64,000 nucleotides of DNA from Chenopodium formosanum (Eukaryota; Streptophyta; Magnoliopsida; Caryophyllales; Amaranthaceae), in contig CM044877.1 in NCBI GenBank assembly GCA_024500155.1, positions 80,522,501 to 80,586,500 on the forward strand, written 5' to 3'. This document shows positions 25,297 to 37,876 of the stretch, piece after piece (the first letter of the stretch is position 1; each line of letters begins with the position of its first letter). A program made the position numbers and the translations under genes. Below the pieces are notes generated by a model. It did not search any database, was not told where the DNA came from, and worked only from the letters and a program-made list of their open reading frames with translations.

Positions 25297-25440
25297 TATA
25301 TACCCGGGTGCACCGTACACCTGGGATCATTTACTCATTTAATTAACAAACGAGAAAATAATATTTTTACCTCATTTGTTGGTGTATGAGTGAATGACCC
25401 AGACACGGTGTATATATATATGGTACACCCGGGTGTACAC
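25297..25440. mobile_element. MITE with ACCCGGGTG inverted termini
   Basis: The left arm ATATACCCGGGTGCACCGTA is followed by ACACCTGGGATCATTTACTC. The right arm read inward is TACACCCGGGTGTACCATAT, then ACACCGTGTCTGGGTCATTC and ACTC. It is a small hairpin-like element of about 145 bp with a non-coding centre. Confidence 0.65.
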
Positions 25441-26041
25441 AAATGCTCTTGTTTTTGTTGTCCTTGCTACAAGTCTACAAGGCCTACAAATGTAGTTCAA
25501 TACAAACAGAATTTAGGCACAATATAGACATGTAGTATGCTTAGATAAAGGTTGCTACAACTGTAGTTATATACTTCTATTCATACGCAATTACGAATTG
25601 AGAGAAAAATGGTAAACCTAACAAAAATATCCGAGTTAGCTTATCACCTACTCAACTAACATATAACAAAAATTGAGAAACCTAACAAACAATTTTGACA
25701 ACTAATTCATGCCATAAATTCAGATAGCCACTTGATCCTAATTTAGCGTAGTAATTGTTACTAATCCAAGAAATCAGTTTCTAATCATTGATTTTTTGCA
25801 ATTTGCTCTTCTTCTTAAGGTTGTATTTGTAGCCCCTACATACTTTATTATGTATTTTTCTTATTAAATAGGCCAACTAATCTCCTTGCAAATTACTCCT
25901 TTAATGATCTAATTAAGCAACTTGAATTATTCCTCTCTGTTTCACACTAATTTCAACTTGTTGCTTCTTTCTTCAATGAATGTAGCCTCGCTCTTATCTT
26001 AATGTAAGATATTTTGTAAAAAAATTATTCGTCTTGTGTGC

Positions 26042-26225
26042 GGTTGGTCACACCGTGTGACCGCTTATAAAGATATAAAGTAATCCTATAACACTGACTA
26101 AATAACCCCTGTAATACTGACTGATAACTCCTTCATCACTGACCAAGTAACCCTTAATATTGACAAGTATCCCCTTTAACACTAACAAAATAATCCCTAA
26201 GATGGATAACACCGTATGGCCAACC
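26042..26225. mobile_element. MITE with internal minisatellite, second copy
   Basis: The ends are GGTTGGTCACACCGTGTGAC and, from the right, GGTTGGCCATACGGTGTTAT. The interior repeats AGTAACCCTTATAACACTGACC-like units of about 20-25 bp with variation. Same family as 7684-7885. Confidence 0.7.
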
Positions 26226-27210
26226 ACATATAAAAATTTGTATACCTTTCTTCATTTCATAATAATTTTGCCTAATTATTTTGGTGTGAACCAAGTTTAT
26301 CGTATAGGTAGAATTAATTATATTCCAAATCAAGGAAATTTTTAAGATGGAAATTGAAAACTTGAACTTTAATGTGCTTAGACTGTCATTTGACGTGGGC
26401 TGGTGCTTAGCACAATGAAGATTCATTAAACTTAGCTCTATTCCTTTGAATTGAATTAAAAAAAATCTCCCAAAATTGAAGGATATGCAAAATTCATTCC
26501 ATACTGAAATGAACCAAACTTGGATCGGAGTGAGGGATCGGTCCAGCCTTTGGTCCTTGAAAAACCCCGATTAAATTATGAGTTTTAAGTCCTATTAAAC
26601 CCTATAAACTTCTGATTTACCTAGTTTTACTTTTCCTATTATTATTTCACATACACTAACACCATTATATTACAGGATTTATAAAAGGACGATGTAAAAT
26701 TAATAATAATATAATTAAAACTGTAGTGAAATTATATACATTGTGAATTTGCTCCTCTCTTGCACCAAAATAAAAAAATTATTGATATACACCTAGAGAA
26801 TTTTAGTTAACATATTCCTAATCTCAACTAATAAATCCAATAAAACAGTGAGCTAAACATGATAGAAGTAGCAACACGCGCCAAATAAGGCGCTTGAGAA
26901 TCACTAATTATTTAACTCACATCCTATTCATCCATTTCTACAATAATTCAATCACTCAATCATCACTTTCCCAATGTTATTTTTATTTCATTTTTTAATT
27001 TATAATACTTTAATTTTTATTTCGTTTTTCAAACAATTCCGTTCCATTCTCTTTATACAAATCACATGAATCTAATTCTTCCCTCTTTCTCTCTCTACCT
27101 CCATTTTAATTTCCCCTTTAACCTGAAATGCATCATAAATACATCCTAAATTCAAATGAAATGAAAATTATTGGGACCCACTACATCAAAATATACTTCT
27201 AAAAAATCTC
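26226..27210. other. Intergenic, upstream region of the S40 gene
   Basis: AT-rich, with no gene supported. The proximal part before 27211 is presumably promoter. CT-rich stretches around 27080-27120 are common in plant promoters. Confidence 0.4.
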
Positions 27211-27218
27211 TATATATA
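27211..27218 (+). promoter_or_regulatory. TATA box of the S40 gene
   Basis: TATATATA preceded by CTC and followed by CTTGCTTCATC, about 130 bases before the ATG at 27350. This is typical plant TATA spacing with a leader of about 100 bases. Confidence 0.6.
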
Positions 27219-27349
27219 CTTGCTTCATCTTCAAACACAAACTTATGTTTTACTTACTCCTACATTGAACTCTTTTCTCATCTTTTAGCTTTACCATATT
27301 ATAATTTGTTTAATTTTTTGTCAATCATTCATTTAAATAGTGGTTATTA

Positions 27350-28021
27350 ATGGCTAAAGGCCGGAGATTAACCTCGAGCCGAAGCGACCGGCTTCTTGGC
27401 ACGGGGTCTTATAATAATTACTACGATCACGGCCACGACCACGACCACGACCATGGTTACCAAGAAAACGGCACGGTTACCGATGTAACGGAATTCGGGG
27501 AGGAGGATGTTTGGTCGATGGTGACCGACACCTCGGAGAATCACCATCATCACAACCACATCCGCGAGTGGGACTCACGCGCCACCGTTGAGAGTGGGCG
27601 TAGGCGAGTGGACGTGGGTGTCACGTGCCACCAGGATGAGAGGCACGTGGGGGGCTTGTCCCTGGCATTTGAGGACAAATCGCCGCCGCCGTCAAGCCGC
27701 AGGATTCTGCACCAATACGGAGGTGCCACGGGTGCAAGTAGGGGCCCACGTGTGGATACCAGACACGTGGCCTCGTCAGCTCCTGTAAACGTTCCTGATT
27801 GGAGCAAGATCCTCCGAGTCAACTCGGCCGAGTCATGTGTTGACTCGGACGAGGATGACCCGGTTGGTGACTTGGCGGTCGAACCGCCCCATGAGTATTT
27901 GGCTCGGAGTAGGAAAATGAATGCATTTTCGGTTTTCGAAGGCGTGGGCCGGACCCTCAAGGGCCGGGACATGACCCGGGTTCGCGACGCGATATGGAGC
28001 CAAACCGGGTTCGAAGGGTAA
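27350..28021 (+). CDS. Senescence regulator S40 family protein (DUF584)
   Basis: An intronless frame of 223 codons with clearly higher GC than its surroundings. The family core is all present: DVWSMV (residues 53-58), SAPVNVPDWSKILRV (143-157), PPHEYLARSR (179-188) and the C-terminal block FSVFEGVGRTLKGRD...VRDAIW (193-216). S40 proteins are plant-specific, reported to be nuclear and induced in senescence, ABA and stress responses; biochemical activity is not established. The region between the N-terminus and the core carries two histidine-rich runs (DHGHDHDHDHG at 26-36, HHHHNH at 65-70), not part of the family consensus as I recall it, which could bind metal or be simple-repeat growth. The start is the first in-frame ATG after a TATA and a leader of about 100 bases. 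The antisense open frame over the same DNA is a shadow. Confidence 0.95.
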   Translation: MAKGRRLTSSRSDRLLGTGSYNNYYDHGHDHDHDHGYQENGTVTDVTEFGEEDVWSMVTDTSENHHHHNHIREWDSRATVESGRRRVDVGVTCHQDERHVGGLSLAFEDKSPPPSSRRILHQYGGATGASRGPRVDTRHVASSAPVNVPDWSKILRVNSAESCVDSDEDDPVGDLAVEPPHEYLARSRKMNAFSVFEGVGRTLKGRDMTRVRDAIWSQTGFEG

Positions 28022-30822
28022 ATATTAATGAAACACATAATAAATCAGTTTAAAAAAAAAAATTATATATTATGGTGTAAAATTTTTTCCCTCCTTAAAA
28101 ATTAGTTAGTTAAACCGAATATCGTTTAGAAAATATTTTTTGAACCGGGAGAAGGTAATGAAAATGAGTCGACTCGGTTTCGAGTTGACTCAGTGAGTTA
28201 ACGAGTCCGAGTTTATTACATGCCTAAAGCCTAAAAAACTCTCCCTAGACTTTGTCTTTATTTTGCTATTTTAGCTGGGATTTGGCAATTGTCTAGTAGT
28301 ATTTGTCAATTTTAATTTTTACTCCTAGTAATTTTGACAGAAGGAAATTGTAATTTAGTAGTAGTAGAACTTTTGAGGCAAATAATTGTAGAGTGAAAGT
28401 TTTTTGGCACAGTTTTTTTTGGCTTATATTACGTCTTTTGTGTAAATTTCACAATAACAATGAGTGCCACTATTTTAATTATTTGATACTCTAATTAATG
28501 ATGAGGTTAGGCTTATCCGTTATTATTGGTAATTCCGAAAATGTTTGGTTGATCCGAAATTTTAATCCTTATGCATTTACAGGCCAGATTATTAATCTTT
28601 AGAGTCAATGTATTATTGTTTGTTCGCTAAGCTAATTATTGATCTCAATTTTACATTGAATAGGTGCATGATGAGCTTGAAATGCATTGGTTATGGTGAT
28701 TGATGTGGATTGAGGATGACATAATCACATATTAGGTGACACTAATGATGTTAGTATTAGTGCTAGTGTAATAAAATTGCAATTTTTAAAACAAAATGCT
28801 ACTATGATTTAAGGTAAGGCCGATGTGGATTACTAGTGCATTTTAGTCCCTTGAAACTAAGCTAATTCAATGGACAAAGAAAGATGCATATAAAAACAAT
28901 AAAATATCTTGTGAGTCCAACTATTTTTAGTAATTGAAACTCAAGTTTGTTTTATTAGAGAGATAATTTTCTTCTAATAATTATATGATGAAGGTCGAGT
29001 TGATATGATAGAGAGAACACTTGATATAACTTTTGATTTGAAAGAAAAATATATTTAGAGCCGGTAAAAAATAAACAAAAAGAGTATTTAAGGACAGAAT
29101 TAGCATAAGTTTATTATCGATTTATGAAAATATTCCGATTGTGAAAAAGTTAAGGTAAAATGAGGGTCAAAACAGATCATATTTCTTAACGAATTTGTAT
29201 ATAAAAATGTCTATTTTTTATAATCACGTCATTAAGTCATGAGTTTATACTAAATACCAAGCATTTCTAGTAATTTTATAGCATAGCTACCATAAGAATC
29301 AAAATACAAAAAGCTCCAACATCAAACTAGTCTAAAAAATAGTAGAAGATACAAAAACCCAAATGAATACAAAACCATTTCATTTCAAAAGGTAGACAAG
29401 GGGAATAATGATCAAAATAGACAACAATAATTTTTTCTCTTACAATTTTTTTTTTAAATTTTTTTTTTAATATTTTATTAAAAAAATAATAATTTATTTG
29501 TGGGGGCCTTCAAGTTCAACCTCAAGGGAGAATAGAGCCAATTGGCAACAGTTTATCAAAGCGAATGGAGGTGGTTCATAGTTACGTCATGTTTGTTACT
29601 TATCAAAGAGAGTGAGAAAATAAGGGACCGTTTGGTTGCACAAGTTGACAAGGTCTTTAGGAAAAAAATAATGTTATTATGTACTTGTAAAAAATGACAC
29701 ATTTTTTGGTGGAGTTTGAGCTTTTCTTTCAAACTTTTTTAAGAAAATGACTTAAGTTGGTTTAAGTCACTTGCAATTTTTTCATATTATAATTCTCCCT
29801 AGGACCCCAAACAACATTATATATTTTTTATCTTTTGGTGATTTATTTTTGGTGCAATTATCTTTTGGTGATTTTGATATTAGATTAATTGAGGTGGTCC
29901 TTGTGTATTCACATTATCAATTACTCCACTATACTTATAAATTAATAGGGGATATTCCTCTAATCTTTGATTTATGATAGAATACTAGTTTGACTACAAT
30001 TGTTTGTAATAGTTGCTTTGCATCATGTTCTACTTCACTTTCTTGTACTCTTAAGGCATACCAAAGCAATTTCATAGGACATACTTTGTCCTTCAGATTG
30101 GGGTTTAAGGATATATTTTTTTGCGTAAATTTCCCTTATTTAAATTTGTTTGAGCTTGTTTTCTAATTCTTATTTTAAATTGTTTGAATATACTCTTTTT
30201 ATTATCATAATTTTCTTAAGATGGAAATTGAGAAATATTAGACCATCTAAACTTGTTTTAATTTTGTTTGGTAAGTTACATTATAATGGCTCAAAACTAG
30301 ATGATACCAAATAAAATTGAGGGATTTCAATCCAATCATATATTTTAGTAATAAATTAATTTAAAATCATATGTATTTCTATTTAAAAGTAAAGATATAC
30401 AAGTATATTAAACTTTGGTATGTTTATTCAATTTTGACATCTGATTGTTATTAAAATACTTGAATATGAAATGCAACCTACATTTTTGTGGAAAGAAAAA
30501 AAATATAGATTGTTTTTTTTAAAAAAAAAATAAAAATAAAAGACAAAGCTGATCTCAAACTAGGTCGAGCTAGCCTGAAACAGCTAGTCTTGTACGAAGT
30601 ATACTATATGCATGTTGCAATTGTTTGATTATTCAACAATGATACGACACAAGTTTCAAATGTTCATTGTTGCAAGTTACTCTAAGCACATTTTGTATGT
30701 ATTTTGAACTTTTGAAGTGGACAAATCAGAGAGTATATTATTAAGTGTACAAAGTTGTGTAGTTATGGAGTAATACTTACCAAGTCACCAAACAATCACA
30801 CAATTCACACCAAGATATATAT

Positions 30823-30870
<48 letters not shown>

Positions 30871-33500
30871 AACCCGTTAAGGTTACTGTTACGCTAGCAT
30901 CCTACAACTGTAGTTCCTACTTTCTACCCATGAAAATTAGTGTATGATGCCATTGAGATTTCAACCTCTATTCAGATGTCATGTCAAATTATTATAAAAA
31001 GATGTTGACATGCATAGAATAGCCTTACAATCATCAATGTTGAGCCCAAATAAATCTAACAATAAGCTAGAAGAACCCATACCTAGCTACGAGTAATATT
31101 TTTACCATTCTTCATAAATAAAAGTCATATGACATATACAATGAGATTTATATCTAACAAATACATGATCGTTGAATCAAATAAAAACATCATCTTTATG
31201 AAGCTACGATCGTTATTGCAAATCATGTACTTTTCGTATCCTCTTTCATATTGTTGTGATGTACCGTCTTTTTTTACGAGGGGGTCTATCAATTTGTTAT
31301 AACTTTGAATTAAAGAAAATTTGTTAATATAATTCAAGCTATATCTAACCTGAAACCATGTTTGCTTATCTTACCAATAATATCAGTTTAAGCTATATTT
31401 AATTTCAAAAATCGAAATTCGCACCATTAGCAATAAACAATTTTATCATTTTATGGAGTACGATTGAACTTTTAAACTAGTCACAATAACCTATATTACT
31501 TTGTGCAGGTTAGGAATCAAAGTACTCATCCTTTATGCATTAATGCATGTCATTTTGTCAATCACTCAATTTTATTACTAAGAACAAACAAAAGCTCCTC
31601 AAGTCCCAAACTTCTTGTTACAATTTTGATACGCACGAGTAATACAACAGATTTTAGAATTTTTAAAGTTAGTATCTTTTGTGTCTTTCACTCGATATCA
31701 CCCAATTGGAACAATCAACTTTTATCTTTAATAATTTGTTTTTCTTCGCGTGAAAAATATTGCTATTAATTGACTTTAGGCTTTCCTATTCATCAATTGC
31801 AATTTTAATCAAACTCAATGACATTGAAGGAAATTTACAATCAACGTGCTTTAAGTATTCTTTCTCAATGAGGTTAAACGGATTTGTACCCTTTGGACTT
31901 GGACGTGATGGTTCGAAATAAACCATTTTCAAGGACTCTATTAAGAATTAATTTCGATCTAATATCTATTATAAGTCTATACCTAATTGTGCGCGTACAC
32001 TCTGTATATAACTAACGAGGACATATATATATACTCCGTACCAAGTAAAGCTTGACTAACTTATTAATAAATTTATTACCTAAAATCTTAAAGGTATGAC
32101 CGGTAAAGATATCCGTGAAAGTAAATACATTATAAGTGATACTACGAGTAATAAAATTGATTTATGTGGTTATTAATCACATTTTTAATTGCACTTATTC
32201 TATCAGGACAAGGATTGAAAAAGATATTATTAGTCTACATACTCGTACTACACTAGACATTAATCATTAGGTCACGCTATATAATAATTCACCGTAATTA
32301 AATACAATAATTGCTAGTTTAGGACCATTTCTTAGTTCTAGAATATGGATTACGAGTACGTCGTTGTTATTGTTATATGATACAAGTATAATTTTATAAT
32401 TTTTACAAAAAATTATCATACATGCATCCCGTCTACCTAATTATTAAAGAGAAATCATTTAATTTGATTTAAGAGATTGGAGATTAAAATAAAATTGTAA
32501 ATGTGATCGTCACTATTAGTCAAATAAATATGTACATTCCGATCCCATCAATTTAAGTCACTCTACATACATTATAGGCATACATTATTACAACTTTTTT
32601 TCTTTTCATGATATGCCTAGAATTGTCGTCCTAAAGGGTTAATTATCTTGTACTGGTACCTTTTAAGCTTAATTGATAGTGTAGGTTTCAAGGATAATGA
32701 TGATGAAAATCAAGCGTATCTTAAAAGTTTCTAAAAAAAAGGAAGAGGCCGCTAGGGATTCACAATCATATAGTATAAGATGAGTGGATCCATGCTCGCT
32801 TTGTTAGTTCACATCTTTGAAAATCAAGGGTCGGATAAGAATTGAACTCTCTATTATCTTTCAGTTGTGTATACATAGTTACAATCGAACGCCCCAAACA
32901 ATTTGATTGGAGCATCTCGCTCGTTATTCATATAATACGTATAAGTTGTACCATGGTAGGCTAGTTGTTGGACCATGATCTTGAATCTCCTGAGTAACTA
33001 GGGCAAAGCTAAAAAAAATGTAATCAATCAAAGTATTTTGGGAGGCAAAAATTTGTTGCCATTGAAAGTGGGTGATGCCATAATTCCTCTTTTGATGGAC
33101 TAAGTACACCCACTTGATTATGTCCTTTGTAATATTTTTTTATCCTAGGACCACAATCAAGGTAGTAGATTAGGGACTAGACTATTTATTAAAAAGTTTT
33201 ATCAGACAAACTTCAATCATTTTGTTTCCTAATGATTTCATATCATACATTATACAAAGTATTATAATTACTTGAACATTGATTTTCTTTTCTCTAAATT
33301 GATTTGTGCATCTCTTTTATAATTGGCAAGAGTTTCACCTTTCACCTTTACTGTGAGATTACGAGTTTGATTGATTCTTACTAGCTACAATTTTTAGGGT
33401 TGAGCCTCCCTTACCTTATGATTCTAAGAGCACAGTCGAACGGATCATATCAGAGTCTTTTTACTTACAAAAAAAGGAAAAAATAAAACTTCTTAGTACA
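28022..33500. other. AT-rich intergenic stretch downstream of S40
   Basis: About 5.5 kb in which I support no gene. It contains an A-run at 30827-30866 (40 A), T/A low-complexity near 29435-29495, and scattered chance frames such as 31503-31769 without recognisable similarity. Confidence 0.4.
30827..30866. repeat. Poly-A tract (40 bp)
   Basis: Uninterrupted A run. It may be the tail of a retroposed sequence, but no SINE or LINE body was recognised upstream. Confidence 0.95.
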
Positions 33501-33510
33501 GTATATTATA

Positions 33511-33622
33511 TTTCCTTCGTTTCAAAAAATGGTAACATTTTGACTAAAAGTAATGTAGGAATTTTTTCTTTAAAGAAAATGTAAGAGCTTTTGTTGTTGC
33601 ATATTTTATAAAACGGAGAAAG
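33511..33622. mobile_element. Stowaway-like MITE
   Basis: The left end is TTTCCTTCGTTTCAAAAAAT. The right end read inward is ACTTTCTCCGTTTTATAAAA. About 110 bp, with TA at the edges. Confidence 0.55.
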
Positions 33623-33989
33623 TATTAAAATTAAGGAAAAAAAAAAAAAAAAAAAAACTCGTATAACTCATTTGTTTTACATCACAGACTCACAGTCCAA
33701 TTTGTGCTTTTATTAAAGCCCAATAAGGAAAACTTCACATGGAATATTTGATATTGATGGGCTATTAACTGATTGTGAAGTCCATTGGTGTCACATAAAT
33801 TACTACAATTTGTTTTGGATTGATTTAATGGCCAACTAAAGAACCCTAAGACGTCCAACTTTACTTGACTTTTAATAACACCAATCAATACATAATTTTA
33901 TTCTAATTTTATAAAATTATAATAGTACCATTTTAGAAAATATATTTAATATTTATATACTATCCTAAAGACCGTATTGTATATATCAT

Positions 33990-34190
33990 AAATTCATATC
34001 TCAAGTGGTTAGACCTTCCTTCCCGGTTTCAGGAGATTCTGGAATCGATTCTCACTCCCGCCTTTTGTGGCTCTCTAAACACCAACCCTTTCTTGTGTTA
34101 TAAGTCCTCGACCTCAACGGTGCAGCATGTAACAGATTCCTCTGAAGCTCTCAAAGTTGATCGATACACATTTGAGAAAAAATAAGGCAT
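33990..34190 (+). mobile_element. tRNA-derived SINE (candidate)
   Basis: TCTCAAGTGGTTAGACC resembles a tRNA-like box A and GGAATCGATTCTCAC resembles box B, about 35 bases apart. A body of about 130 bp ends GAGAAAAAATAAGG. Target duplication was not resolved. It lies just downstream of the RING gene. Confidence 0.5.
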
Positions 34191-34351
34191 AAATAAAATG
34201 AAGAATGGTTGGTGGTTAAACTTTTCACATAAACTCATTTCCACAATTAGCAAAATGCCCTATGATCCCAAATTTTTACATCTTCATATTCCTTGTACAG
34301 TTATTAGTTAACTTTGTACTAGCAGTACATTTCGGCAGCCCGAATATTGAG

Positions 34352-34822
34352 CAGGGCCGTCCTAAACATTTTGGGGGCCCTGTGCTAATTATAGTATAAT
34401 AAAACATACTTTGTCCATAATGTTAAATACACCTTTTAACATACACTTTAAAATAAGGTTGAAGAATAAATTACTAACGAAAATCCATTAAAAGGTGGGT
34501 GAAAAATAAGTGAGTAGTGAAACCTTTAAGGAAATGAAACAAATGCTACGAACTAAGACAACAAAAAAGGGAAAAAAGGGTCGACACCTATGAAATGAGA
34601 AGATGCAAAAATGCAAAATATGGAGGGGGGAAAACGCTTTACTAGGATTCGAACCCCTAACCAAGTGGAAGTTATAACAATAGACTTACCATCTTTACTA
34701 TGTATTCTTATTGTAATCCTAAGCACTACTATTATATATAACACTTTTAACTGATTGGGGGCCCTTAGAATAATTGGGCCCTGTGCTGTGGGTCTGTTTG
34801 CACAGCCCACTAACCGGCCCTG
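34352..34822. mobile_element. Non-autonomous hAT transposon inserted in RING-H2 exon
   Basis: The ends are CAGGGCCGTCC on the left and CAGGGCCGGTT read inward from the right, with a shared subterminal GGGCCCTGTGC motif. It is flanked by a perfect 8-bp target duplication ATATTGAG (34344-34351 and 34823-34830). The CAGGG(C)CGG terminus and 8-bp duplication are hallmarks of hAT (Ac/Tip100-type) elements. At 471 bp it encodes no transposase. The insertion point lies in the last coding exon of the gene at 34553-37742. The element contains an internal box-B-like GGTTCGAATCC on the minus strand (34649-34659). Confidence 0.9.
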
Positions 34823-37136
34823 ATATTGAGTAGAATCAACAACATTTTTTCTACAAACAGGACATGATGTACTTCGTACTAGCCATTCGTCTATGCACAT
34901 CATATGAAACAAATGTTGACAATTTGGTAGCTTTCGCGCTCTTTCGCCTTCCACAAGGTCCTAAATTCGGGATGAAACAAGGACAAGAATGAGAGAAATA
35001 CAAAAAATTTCCGATTATTAACAAAATCACAATTTTTAATTTCGTGTCAAATAAATTTTCTAGAAGAATAATCAATTCAGGTAAACGAGTCGTATTCATG
35101 TTTTTATATCATATTAATTATTTAGTTGCACAAGATCTTTAAAGACTGTAATTTTATAATTGATATATTTTACATGATGAGTAGTGCTAAATTGTTAAGT
35201 AATGATGCCAACAAAAGGTGAAATGTCTCCTAGTGACTAGTGTGTGTGTTTTGTTAAGCATGTTCACATTGTATTTTGTTGAGAAACTGAGGTCGTATTA
35301 TTGATCATGATGTTGTGTCAGAAATTGTCAACTCTACTTATTAAAGGAAAGTACTTCGTAAATAATACTCCCTCCGTTCCTAAATTACATTCCTATACCT
35401 AAATTACATTTCTGCTAGAAATAGGAATGTAATTTAGGGATGGAGGGAGTACCGTATTACTATTATGCATTAATAATGATATAGATAAGCAATAATTATT
35501 ACCTGTAAACAAATTGTGCAACAAATATCATTATGTGAAATTGGAAGAGAAGCATTCGATGAATTGCTATGGAAATTGATCACAGGGAGCTTCTTGATCT
35601 GCTCAGGGAACATCCCTCGAATTTCGACGATGTTATATAAATCTGATCCTTCTTCATTCCCAAATCCCTCGTTCATACTTGTCTGGATAAAAGTAAATTC
35701 ATTAGCGAGCCAAATTAAAACCATTATGTATACTCCGTATATTTGTTCTTAAGAATGGACGTGATTATTATATTGTTAAAATGATTATCTATGTTACTCA
35801 GACTCTTCATTTTATGTAATTTAACTTACTTGCCACTGGTACGCTTTAAGAACTGCAGGGCTGACCAATTCCCTAAAGGCCTTGCCATTAAATATGCATC
35901 CAAAAAGAGCAACCTGATTGTAACAAAATTAGTTTAAAGAATAAAATAAAAATTAGGTAATTAATTTTACACATTAAAGCAGCAATTTACAGATTTTAAT
36001 TCTTAATATGTTAATTTGGTAAGGTTATTCTGATATGTAAAGCCTCGCCTTAATTTTCATCCTCCAAACTATACCTACTTTTGGGGCCCAATAAAATTCA
36101 AGAAAAATATCATAGGATTGTCCTACATCCTATTATGGGCAAGTAATTTAATATTTTCTGTATAAGAGGAATAAATTCAAGTTTATACGATAAAACTATT
36201 AAAAAAAAAAAAAATGGGTCCAGCTTTTATGAGTTTTATCCTTACTAAATTGAAATCTATGATCTAGATTCGCCAATTCGATGCATCTATGTTACACTCA
36301 TAAGGATGGTTGATGTACATATATCTCTAGTAGACGTGACCATTTTGAGTAACACTATGAAGAGATATTTTTAGTACACGTTAGAAGATATTTTGTGAGA
36401 ATTAAAAGGGAAACTTATTAAGACGGGTTACTTTCTTATAATTCCATGTTAAAAAAAAAAAAAAAAAAACGAAAAAAAAACTATTTTATTAGTTTATTTT
36501 ACCAAAGAATTGAATTTATGATGTCCAATTTCTTAATCAATTATGTGCGTTAAATTAATATCTACATATATATTTTATCAAACTTTTTGTTGTTACATGT
36601 CCGAATCTATAATCATGATAAGTACACAATATATAATGTGATGAACAAGTTGCTTACATGATGTGTAGGGTTTAATTGGTCTATAAAAATCAATGCACAA
36701 CTATATGGTCCATTGTATTAAAGCAAAATTATATGAATTGACTTGATCATATGGACCTCATCTCTAGGAAAACAATATGACATGAATTTTTTTTCTATGT
36801 ACTACGGATTTTGTCATAGAAATGTCCCTCTTTTGTGAACCCACTTCTTTCAAAGCATCAATAACATCGTGATTGAACAGTAAACCTTAATCCAATTAAG
36901 CTAGTTGATTATCCGTGTTATGTAATTAGTAATGCATACCTTGAACGGAAAATGACCATTGAGGAGTGAATCAAGCAACTCAAGGGCTACAATGGCACCG
37001 GACATGACCCCAATTGCGGCTCCTCTACATAATCCTGACTCGGTTGTTTGCCCTTTTATGGCTCCTGCAATGCCTCCTATTATCACCCCTCCTGCCAAAA
37101 TATTCCCAAGTATACATTATAACATAAGAAAAAATG

Positions 37137-37226
<90 letters not shown>

Positions 37227-37742
37227 AACAATTATTGTATGATCATAATTTTTGTTTTTGTATAGGTACATTTCACATCAAAAATAATACATGTTCAAAA
37301 TTAGTCTCTTTCGAATTTACTAATGCTTAAGTATTAAGAAAGAGAAATTATGAGACTATGTAATTCAAACTCGACAATATACATGTGACCCCTCATCTAA
37401 TACGTATCCATCAAAGATGTTCAAAGGGTCACCAACATGGGGTTTAATAAAATACAAAATATATCTATATATATTTAATTAGTAAAAGTCGAATTTTAAT
37501 ACCTCCTTAAACACAAATATATGTAAGAAAATGAGAATTATTAAAATAAGATAATAATAAACAAACTTACCAAATGCAAATATGATGGTGGCAATGGCCA
37601 AAGCAACATTCTTCAACAAATTGAAAGCAAATTGATGAAACCCAAATTCTCTAATATGAATACATTCCAACAAATGAACAACCTTTCTACAAAGATAATT
37701 AAATTGTAATGAACAATTAGAACTTATTCTATGAACATCCAT
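34553..37742 (-). CDS. NEP1-interacting-protein-like RING-H2 E3 ubiquitin ligase with transposon-encoded tail
   Basis: Five exons join in phase with GT-AG introns: 37571-37742, 36940-37091, 35830-35913, 35503-35682 and 34553-34960, giving 331 residues. Residues about 41-105 are hydrophobic and Gly/Ala-rich (NVALAIATIIFAFGGGVIIG, then GAAIGVMSGAIVALELLDSL), the membrane anchor of NIP1/NIP2-like proteins. The block VALFGCIFNGKAFRELVSPA follows. The RING-H2 finger is complete: C191-x2-C194, C210-x-H212-x2-H215-x2-C218, C229-x2-C232. Known relatives (NIP1, NIP2, ATL25/26 group) are membrane E3 ligases ending soon after the RING; NIPs interact with a plastid RNA polymerase. Here codons 243-331 lie inside the hAT insert, adding 89 residues. 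Without the insert the frame would stop 11 codons after residue 242. Whether the tail is translated in the plant is unknown. Intron 1 carries the TA repeat and intron 4 a MITE. Confidence 0.85.
35368..35449. mobile_element. Stowaway MITE in intron 4 of the RING gene
   Basis: The ends are CTCCCTCCGTTCCTAAATTA and, from the right, CTCCCTCCATCCCTAAATTA, flanked by TA. It is 82 bp and nearly a perfect hairpin. Confidence 0.85.
37141..37221. repeat. (TA)n microsatellite in intron 1 of the RING gene
   Basis: About 40 TA units. The long Tyr-Ile frames across it on both strands are artefacts. Confidence 0.98.
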
Positions 37743-37867
37743 TGTAATTGAGAGATTTAATTTGAAGTAAAAATATCTTGGAAATTTATGGGAAAAAAAA
37801 GGGCTTGGAAAAGTGTGAAATTGAGGGAGAATGAGTAATATTGGAAAGAGAACTAAAAGAGCGAGGT

Positions 37868-37876
37868 TTTAAATGG
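37868..37876 (-). promoter_or_regulatory. TATA-like element of the RING gene (tentative)
   Basis: ATTTAAAAC in gene sense, about 130 bases upstream of the ATG at 37742. Weak match; position plausible. Confidence 0.3.

Noticed and set aside
27550..28038. 162-codon antisense frame over the S40 gene
   Set aside because: GC-rich antisense shadow of a well-recognised plus-strand gene.
34851..35099. 82-codon minus frame overlapping the RING exon
   Set aside because: Runs from intron sequence into the exon in the wrong frame; shadow of exon 5.
37025..37330. Open frames across the TA repeat
   Set aside because: The alternating Tyr-Ile content is produced by the microsatellite on both strands.
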